This document shows, piece by piece, positions 6,862 to 10,898 of a stretch of 10,898 bases of DNA; positions within the stretch are counted from its first letter, which is position 1, and each line of letters begins with the position of its first letter. Source of the stretch: Pseudomonadota bacterium. GTDB taxonomy: Bacteria; Desulfobacterota; JADFVX01. The stretch covers positions 1-10,898 of the forward strand of contig JADFVM010000222.1 of NCBI GenBank assembly GCA_015222555.1. Direction: 5' to 3'. Both the position numbers and the translations under genes were made by a program. Under the pieces are notes generated by a model. That model made no database searches, was not told the DNA's origin, and worked only from the letters and a program-made list of their open reading frames with translations.

Positions 6862-8121
6862 TTAATCGATATCGTATAGTTTTCTCACAGCATCCACATA
6901 AAGGTCACCCTCTGCTGTGTCAGCCATTTTCTTAAGGTTGGAAATGGGTATATGGAGTATCTTGTTAATCATTGATGCCGTCGCCTTTTCAATGGCGCTC
7001 ATTTGAACACTTGATAGATTATTGATGGCAGACAGCTTTTCCAGTTCACAGAACCTTATCTGCTCCAGCTTTTCTCTAAGAGAAACAATCGTCGGAGTTA
7101 CATCCAGTGTTTTTAGCCATTTGTGGAACTGCGTAATTTCACTCTCAATAATCAGGCTAGCTGCTGCTGCTTCTTTTTCTCTTTCTTTTTTGTTTGCATC
7201 AACAACGCCCTGAATGTCGTCGATATCGTAAAGGTAGGCGTTGTCGATGTCGTTAATGCGGGGGTCCATATCTCTCGGAACGGCGATATCGATAAAAAAC
7301 ATCGGTTTGTTTCTTCTTTTGGTAAGCGCTTCCTTTACCTGCTCTGCATTAATAATGTAATTTGGCGATCCGGTGGATGAAAGGATGATATCTACTTCAT
7401 CGAGATCAAGATAGATGTTCTCAAAAAGAACCGACCGCCCGTTGATTTCGGCGGCAAGATTTACGGCCCTTTCATGGGTTCTATTGGCGACAAGGATCTC
7501 CTTGATACCGTTATTGATAAAGTGCCTTGCTGCAAGTTCGCACATCTCTCCGGCGCCGATGAGCATGACCCGTTTGTCATTTAAATGACCAAATATTTTC
7601 TTAGCCAGTTCTACGGCGGCATAACTGATTGAGACTGCACTGGAGGCGATATTCGTTTCTGTCCTCACCCTTTTGGCAACGGAAAAAGCTTTTCTGTACA
7701 GTTTGTTAAGGATGATGCCGGTAAAGTCGTGGTCCAGCGCTTGCTGATAGGCCTCCTTCATCTGGCCCAGAATCTGTGGTTCGCCAACAACCATTGAGTC
7801 AAGACTGGAGCCTACCCTGAAAATATGCCGAATAGCTTCTTCCGAGGTATGGCTATACAGATGATTTTCTATCGATTTCGGGGGAATGTTATTAAAGTCG
7901 GCCATAAATTTTTTTAAATTCTCTATCCCCTCGTGAATATGAGATGTAATGGCAATGACCTCAACCCTGTTGCATGTTGAAAGGATAACGCCCTCTGAAA
8001 TGCCACTGGTCGACGTTATTGTCTTTAATGCCTCTGGAAGTTTATCTGATGAAAATGAGATTTTTTCTCTCACCTCCACAGGGGCCGTTTTATGACTGAG
8101 TCCAACTACTACAATATTCAT
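6862..8121 (-). CDS. hemA: Glutamyl-tRNA reductase
   Basis: Reduces glutamyl-tRNA(Glu) to glutamate-1-semialdehyde with NADPH, the entry and control point of the C5 pathway; HemL, not in this window, would then make 5-aminolevulinate. The 419-residue protein has the catalytic Cys in ILSTCNRVE (C50), the conserved His of AIRHIFRVGSSLDSMVVGEPQILGQ (H99), the NADPH-binding VMLIGAGEM (about 185-193) and FFIDIAVPRDMDP. The C-terminal dimerisation helix region is present and ends LYVDAVRKLYD. The ATG at 8121 is preceded by AAGGTG with 8-nt spacing; this site overlaps the ccsA/hemX stop codon (TAAGGTG), so the two genes are tightly linked. In some bacteria HemA is controlled by heme-dependent degradation; this sequence does not show whether that happens here. 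Confidence 0.98.
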   Translation of the reverse strand: MNIVVVGLSHKTAPVEVREKISFSSDKLPEALKTITSTSGISEGVILSTCNRVEVIAITSHIHEGIENLKKFMADFNNIPPKSIENHLYSHTSEEAIRHIFRVGSSLDSMVVGEPQILGQMKEAYQQALDHDFTGIILNKLYRKAFSVAKRVRTETNIASSAVSISYAAVELAKKIFGHLNDKRVMLIGAGEMCELAARHFINNGIKEILVANRTHERAVNLAAEINGRSVLFENIYLDLDEVDIILSSTGSPNYIINAEQVKEALTKRRNKPMFFIDIAVPRDMDPRINDIDNAYLYDIDDIQGVVDANKKEREKEAAAASLIIESEITQFHKWLKTLDVTPTIVSLREKLEQIRFCELEKLSAINNLSSVQMSAIEKATASMINKILHIPISNLKKMADTAEGDLYVDAVRKLYDID

Positions 8122-8133
8122 TGATGCGTCACC

Positions 8134-8958
8134 TTAGTGGAATCTAAGTCCTTTCCCGTAAAAGATATTGGCACCAAAGAAAGCGATAAGAAGTACTATA
8201 AATGCAATGATGGAAATAGTGGCCACCTTTCGTCCTCTCCAGCCGGAATAGATTCGTCCGTGAAGTAAAATTGCATAAAGCACCCATATGGTTACCGTCA
8301 TGATTTCCCGTGTTCCCCAGGCGATAAAGCTGCCTCTTAATTGCCGGGAAACCACGGAGCCGAATATAACGCCAAAGGTCATGAGGGGAAAACCCCACAA
8401 AAGAGACCTGTTATTAATGTTGTCCAGAACATCCAGAGAGGGAAGAGAGTAATACATTTTGCCTATTTTTTTAGACTTTAACTGGTGTTCCTGGATGAGA
8501 TACATGATGGCCACACAAAAAGCGATGGCAAAGAAACCACTGCCAATAAAGACGAGAATAATATGAACGGGAAGCCAGAATGACTTGATGTATGGCATCA
8601 AGAGAGGCGCCATGCCTTTAGGAAGACTGTAGGCAGAGAGCATGAGAACAAGCGCCAGGGGAGAGATAAAGGCGCCAGATACTCTGATTTTGTATTTAAG
8701 CAGTATGAGCAGGTAGATACCAATAACTGCCCATGCCATGAAAGAAAGAGCGTCATGGAGGTTGGTTATTGGAGGGAACCCTGCCATTCTGATTCTTGAT
8801 GTAAAACTGCCGGTATGTAAAATAAAACCTGTAAGAAGGGTGAGTGACGCGGATCGGTACACCCACTTCTTTGGAATAAAAAGGTAGAGCAGGTAGGCCA
8901 CTGTCCCTATGAGGTACAAGGTGGTGGCAAACCTAAAAAGGGCCAGGTTGAGTTCCAT
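8134..8958 (-). CDS. CcsA/HemX-family cytochrome c assembly membrane protein
   Basis: A 274-residue integral membrane protein with about eight hydrophobic helices (roughly 5-27, 36-53, 72-88, 94-110, 130-152, 186-203, 218-235, 243-264). It follows the CcsA/HemX pattern: FTSRIRMAGFPPITNLHDALSFMAW in place of the usual GxxPxxNxxESLxFxAW, a Trp-containing loop SRQLRGSFIAWGTREI, and membrane-edge histidines H48, H132 and H233 that could ligate heme. Relatives either handle heme for cytochrome c maturation (CcsA) or, as HemX beside hemA in Bacillus, influence HemA level. The position directly upstream of hemA (12-nt gap) fits the HemX-type arrangement, but short CcsA proteins occupy the same place in deltaproteobacterial heme operons. 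I therefore leave the symbol blank. The ATG has only a weak GGAA site. The 71-nt gap before it (8959-9029) has an imperfect inverted repeat ATCCTG (8988-8993)/CAGGAT (9017-9022). Confidence 0.9.
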   Translation of the reverse strand: MELNLALFRFATTLYLIGTVAYLLYLFIPKKWVYRSASLTLLTGFILHTGSFTSRIRMAGFPPITNLHDALSFMAWAVIGIYLLILLKYKIRVSGAFISPLALVLMLSAYSLPKGMAPLLMPYIKSFWLPVHIILVFIGSGFFAIAFCVAIMYLIQEHQLKSKKIGKMYYSLPSLDVLDNINNRSLLWGFPLMTFGVIFGSVVSRQLRGSFIAWGTREIMTVTIWVLYAILLHGRIYSGWRGRKVATISIIAFIVLLIAFFGANIFYGKGLRFH

Positions 8959-9029
8959 TATATCTGTTCCAAAATTAATTTATACCTATCCTGAATCCCG
9001 GATTACTTGCAGAATCCAGGATGAAGGCC

Positions 9030-9677
9030 TTACTCCTTGTTTGCCAACAATCTTGCCAAAGCCTCATCGGCAATTTCTGATGCCTTTTCATTATCGCCTT
9101 CTCTGAGTAGAGACAGGATACCAGAAGAGATCAATTTATTCAATAAATCTCTGCACTTGTCATGGCCTATCTTTGCCTCGAGAAGTTGCTCTCTTACCTC
9201 TGCCAGAATTGTCAGCATCTCTCCATATGCGTCATCAATGATGGTCTCTATGCTAAGTCTGACATGCCTGGCAAGGGCCGGGCACTTGCCGCCCGTAGAG
9301 ACAGTAATCAGGAGATCGCCTCTTTCTGCTATGGAAGGCAGGGTAAAGCTGCACTGTGATGGTTCATCAGCCACATTGACGGGTATGCCCAGTACTTTTG
9401 CATCGCTTGTGACTTCAGGGCCGATGTGAGATGAATCGACGGCGACAAATGCAAGTGTTGCTCCTTCAAGGTCGCCCTCTTCATATTTCCTCTTTATCCA
9501 GGCGACTGAACTGTCATTGACAAGTTTTTCTATCTCATCAATGGCTGCCGGTGAAATGATTTCAACTTTTGCCCCCGCGCTGATGAGGGATAAAACTTTT
9601 CGATAGGCTACCTTACCGCCGCCTATGACGACACACTTTTTGTCCTGAATATCAATATTGATAGGAAAATAGCGCAT
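9030..9677 (-). CDS. Precorrin-2 dehydrogenase / sirohydrochlorin ferrochelatase (Met8/CysG N-terminal type)
   Basis: Oxidises precorrin-2 to sirohydrochlorin with NAD+ and may insert iron to give siroheme. The 215-residue protein corresponds to Met8p or the N-terminal half of CysG. It has the nucleotide-binding CVVIGGGKVAYRK (about 15-27). NVADEPSQCSFTLPS contains D104, aligned by eye with the Asp required for catalysis in CysG. LLITVSTGGKCPALARHVR contains a Ser-Thr-Gly-Gly motif matching the CysG phosphoserine region. The C-terminal helical dimerisation part follows. There is no methyltransferase domain, so this is not full-length CysG, and no separate SUMT gene is in the window. It is the first gene of the operon leading through ccsA/hemX to hemA-hemC-hemD. 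The ATG at 9677 has no strong ribosome binding site (only TTGAG close by). Confidence 0.95.
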   Translation of the reverse strand: MRYFPINIDIQDKKCVVIGGGKVAYRKVLSLISAGAKVEIISPAAIDEIEKLVNDSSVAWIKRKYEEGDLEGATLAFVAVDSSHIGPEVTSDAKVLGIPVNVADEPSQCSFTLPSIAERGDLLITVSTGGKCPALARHVRLSIETIIDDAYGEMLTILAEVREQLLEAKIGHDKCRDLLNKLISSGILSLLREGDNEKASEIADEALARLLANKE

Positions 9678-9683
9678 AGACTC

Positions 9684-9713
9684 AAAATATCAGGGATAAG
9701 CCTTTTGTGTCAA
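9684..9713 (-). promoter_or_regulatory. Candidate promoter of the met8-ccsA-hemACD operon
   Basis: On the minus strand a perfect TTGACA (-35) occupies 9713-9708. A -10 follows at normal distance: GATATT (9691-9686) after 16 nt, or TATTTT (9689-9684) after 18 nt. Transcription would begin only a few nt before the chosen met8 ATG at 9677, giving a very short or leaderless transcript. That fits the lack of a good ribosome binding site there, but it also leaves room for error in the start or the promoter. Confidence 0.4.
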
Positions 9714-9732
9714 TCTGAAAGGGGCGATAGTG

Positions 9733-9762
9733 ATTGCGCATTTGTGTAATCTAAAGTATATT
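9733..9762 (+). promoter_or_regulatory. Candidate promoter and overlapping palindrome upstream of the selenoprotein gene
   Basis: TTGCGC (9734-9739) and TATATT (9757-9762) are separated by 17 nt. The -10 matches 5 of 6 and the -35 only 3 of 6. Overlapping the -35 is an 18-bp imperfect palindrome, ATTGCGCA-TT-TGTGTAAT (9733-9750), whose arms agree at 6 of 8 positions. It could be an operator in this divergent intergenic region. A start site about 7 nt past the -10 would fall at the ATG cluster itself, so the promoter call is weak. Confidence 0.22.
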
Positions 9763-9766
9763 TTAT

Positions 9767-10576
9767 ATGATGACGATGAAAGAAAAAAACTCTCTAAAAG
9801 AGCGCATTATAACAGCGCTTTTCAGCCGTTTTCCCTCCCTTGCCGAAGAATGGGCAAAGGGCTTTAAGGCTGTCAGAACTGAAGACATCCCCTGGACGCC
9901 TTTTGCCGTGAAGTTGTCGGAGTGCAGAGTGGCCATGGTGACCACGGCAGGCGTTCATCTGAAAAATCAAGACCCCTTTGACATGGTGGATGAAGAGGGA
10001 GACTATACTTACAGGGAAATTCCAGGGAAAGCCAAAAATGAAGACCTCACAATTACCCACAAATATTATGACCACCGTGACGCCGACAAAGATATCAACA
10101 TCATTTATCCCATTGACAGGCTCAGGGAAATGGCCGCTGCAGGAGAGATCGGGTCAGTTGCTGCCACGCACTTTGGTTTCATGGGGCATATCGTGGGCTC
10201 TAAGATAGAATCACTTCTTAGCAAAGTAGCGCCCGAAGTGGCAAATAAGCTGATATCAGATGAAGTTGATCTCGTTTTATTAACACCCGGCTGAGGTATC
10301 TGCAATCAGTCCGTGGGACTGATACAGCGGGAAATCGAGAAGGCGGGCATCCCCACAATCTCAATCTCAATTCTCCGAAAGCTGACTGAAGAGGTGAGGC
10401 CGCCACGGGCAGTTTATTTAAAGTGGCCCTTTGGTCACCCACTGGGAGAACCTGGCAATGTGGCTCAGCAGATGACAGTTATGCGTGATGCCTTCAAGGC
10501 GCTTAAAGAGATTAAAAAGCCTGGGACGATTATTGATCTGCCTTACAGGTGGAAGCGGGAGAAGTACGAAGTTTAA
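9767..10576 (+). CDS. GrdB/PrdB-family selenoprotein (glycine/sarcosine/betaine/D-proline reductase-like), in-frame UGA read as selenocysteine
   Basis: A 269-residue protein if UGA at 10292-10294 is read as Sec176; conventional calling would stop at 175 residues. Both halves are in the same frame and together give a complete family member: VKLSECRVAMVTTAGVHLK, a DP-FDM segment, DLTITHKYYDHRDADKDINI, GSVAATHFGFMGHI, DLVLLTPG-U-GICNQSVGLI, then REIEKAGIPTISIS, YLKWPFGHPLGEPG, and the end at TAA 10574-10576. The redox site is U176-G-I-C179-N-Q-S182: the UxxC pair is kept, while a further Cys seen in clostridial relatives is Ser here. The length is close to that of PrdB and well short of GrdB. 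True GrdB/PrdB act in Stickland reduction of glycine or D-proline, but no grdA, prdA or thioredoxin genes are nearby, so the substrate is unknown. The ATGs at 9767, 9770 and 9776 are all possible starts; none has a good ribosome binding site. It diverges from the hem operon. Confidence 0.88.
10300..10327 (+). promoter_or_regulatory. Bacterial SECIS element (bSECIS)
   Basis: Just after the UGA, ATCAGTCC (10305-10312) pairs perfectly with GGACTGAT (10316-10323) around a GUG loop (10313-10315). A lower CTG/CAG stem (10300-10302 with 10325-10327) extends it beyond a small internal loop. The loop begins 19 nt past the UGA and its first base is G. This agrees with the known bacterial pattern: a short stem within the coding region, a small apical loop with G in its first two bases, and the loop about 16-37 nt from the UGA. 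It would bind SelB carrying Sec-tRNA. Confidence 0.8.
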
Positions 10577-10609
10577 TCACTTGGGATTAAATTCCCTGCA
10601 GCTGTATCC

Positions 10610-10678
10610 TGTCATTCCCGCGAAGGCGGGAATCCAGCCATTTGTAGATTTGGATTCCGGGTTAAGCCCGGAATGACA
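10610..10678. repeat. 69-bp MITE-like palindromic element with terminal inverted repeats
   Basis: The ends TGTCATTCC (10610-10618) and GGAATGACA (10670-10678) are perfect inverted repeats. Inside are two hairpins: ATTCCCGC/GCGGGAAT (10614-10621 with 10626-10633) and ATTCCGGG/CCCGGAAT (10654-10661 with 10667-10674). Sequences of this style (GTCATTCCCGCGAAGGCGGGAATCC) are widely dispersed between genes in many bacterial genomes. The copy lies 33 nt after the selenoprotein stop and may act as its 3' structure. A second copy cannot be seen intact in this window; the imperfect inverted repeat at 8988-9022 may be a decayed relative. Confidence 0.6.
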
Positions 10679-10682
10679 ACAA

Positions 10683-10747
10683 AATGCCTCGCTGCTTTCG
10701 CAGAGATTATTTATTTTATCCTTAAAACCCCCGTCCTCTGGGCGGGG
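10683..10747. repeat. Second pair of hairpins resembling those at the window start
   Basis: ATGCCTCGCTGCTTTCGCAG (10684-10703) resembles the ATACCCCGCTGCTTGCGG of copy 2 at the left end and folds as CTGC/GCAG. About 25 nt later CCCCGTCC (10729-10736) pairs with GGGCGGGG (10740-10747), with one wobble and a TCT loop. The spacing, AT-rich linker and following TAAGAGTTAAT recall the pair at 2-74. This is a degenerate match judged by eye. Confidence 0.35.
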
Positions 10748-10778
10748 TAAGAGTTAATCTGCTTTGCCACAAGAATCC

Positions 10779-10898
10779 TTACTTTTCTTTTGCGGACAAA
10801 GAAAAGTAACAAAAGAAAGGCCGCCCAAAAACTAGGCCTTCGGCTCCCCTCGTTCAGTCGTTGACTTCGGCGGGCACAAAAACTCGCTTCGCTCAGAC
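10779..10898. repeat. Palindrome-led intergenic repeat running off the window
   Basis: TTACTTTTCTTT (10779-10790) pairs perfectly with AAAGAAAAGTAA (10798-10809) around a 7-nt loop. It is followed by a GC-rich tract with GGCCGCCC, a GCCTTCGGC hairpin core and ACTCGCTTCGCTCAGAC, continuing to the window edge. No credible coding region overlaps it. From memory, sequences of the AAAGAAAAGTAAC-type followed by such a tract recur between genes in several proteobacterial genomes, so I call it a dispersed repeat. Copy number cannot be judged here. Confidence 0.45.

Noticed and set aside
9767..10294. Pseudogene or nonsense mutation explanation for the UGA
   Set aside because: The UGA is at the known Sec position of the family (TPG-U-xxC), both flanks are intact, and a fitting bSECIS hairpin follows.
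10313..10576. Separate small gene starting at GTG 10313
   Set aside because: It is in the same frame as the upstream gene, its first codon is the bSECIS loop, and its product is the C-terminal part of the GrdB/PrdB-like protein.
10485..10676. Open frame of 63 codons ending in the repeat (VIPAKAGIQ-type peptide)
   Set aside because: It is out of frame with the selenoprotein and its end is simply the translated palindromic repeat.

Overview
The window is a chromosomal segment built around tetrapyrrole (heme/siroheme) biosynthesis, with signalling genes set into it and a selenoprotein gene at the right end. It looks like an anaerobic or facultative Gram-negative bacterium of the former Deltaproteobacteria (Desulfobacterota/Desulfuromonadia-like). 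The reasons are the C5-pathway order met8-ccsA/hemX-hemA-hemC-hemD, the signalling domains (globin-coupled sensor, PocR, GGDEF), moderate GC, and a Sec-encoding GrdB/PrdB-type gene. This placement is inference; no 16S or other marker is present.

Layout, left to right. Positions 1-74 hold two related GC-rich palindromes. A minus-strand unit runs from 1731 down to 158: hemB (porphobilinogen synthase), a 60-residue DUF4177-like protein, and an RDD-family membrane protein; the last two overlap by 8 nt. Divergent from hemB are two plus-strand signalling genes. The first (1943-2833, TTG start) joins a globin-coupled-sensor heme domain to a PsiE-like membrane domain. The second (3045-5066) is a soluble PocR-GAF-GAF-GGDEF diguanylate cyclase. 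A strong AT-rich hairpin lies between them. Convergent with these is a five-gene minus-strand operon read from 9677 to 5151: met8/cysG-N, ccsA/hemX, hemA, hemC, hemD. Divergent from met8 is a plus-strand selenoprotein of the GrdB/PrdB family (9767-10576), with an in-frame UGA at 10292-10294 and a bSECIS hairpin just after it. The right end (10610-10898) is non-coding and made of palindromic, probably dispersed repeats.

How the genes fit together: HemA reduces glutamyl-tRNA, and (with HemL, not in the window) this gives 5-aminolevulinate. HemB makes porphobilinogen, HemC hydroxymethylbilane and HemD uroporphyrinogen III. Met8 would serve the siroheme branch once a uroporphyrinogen-III methyltransferase, also not in the window, has made precorrin-2. 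CcsA/HemX is a heme-handling or HemA-modulating membrane protein. The heme-binding globin-PsiE protein and the cyclase lie inside this cluster, so a link between heme or gas status and c-di-GMP signalling is an attractive but unproven idea.

The most interesting items are the recoded selenoprotein (a conventional gene caller would split it in two) and the globin-PsiE fusion beside a diguanylate cyclase.
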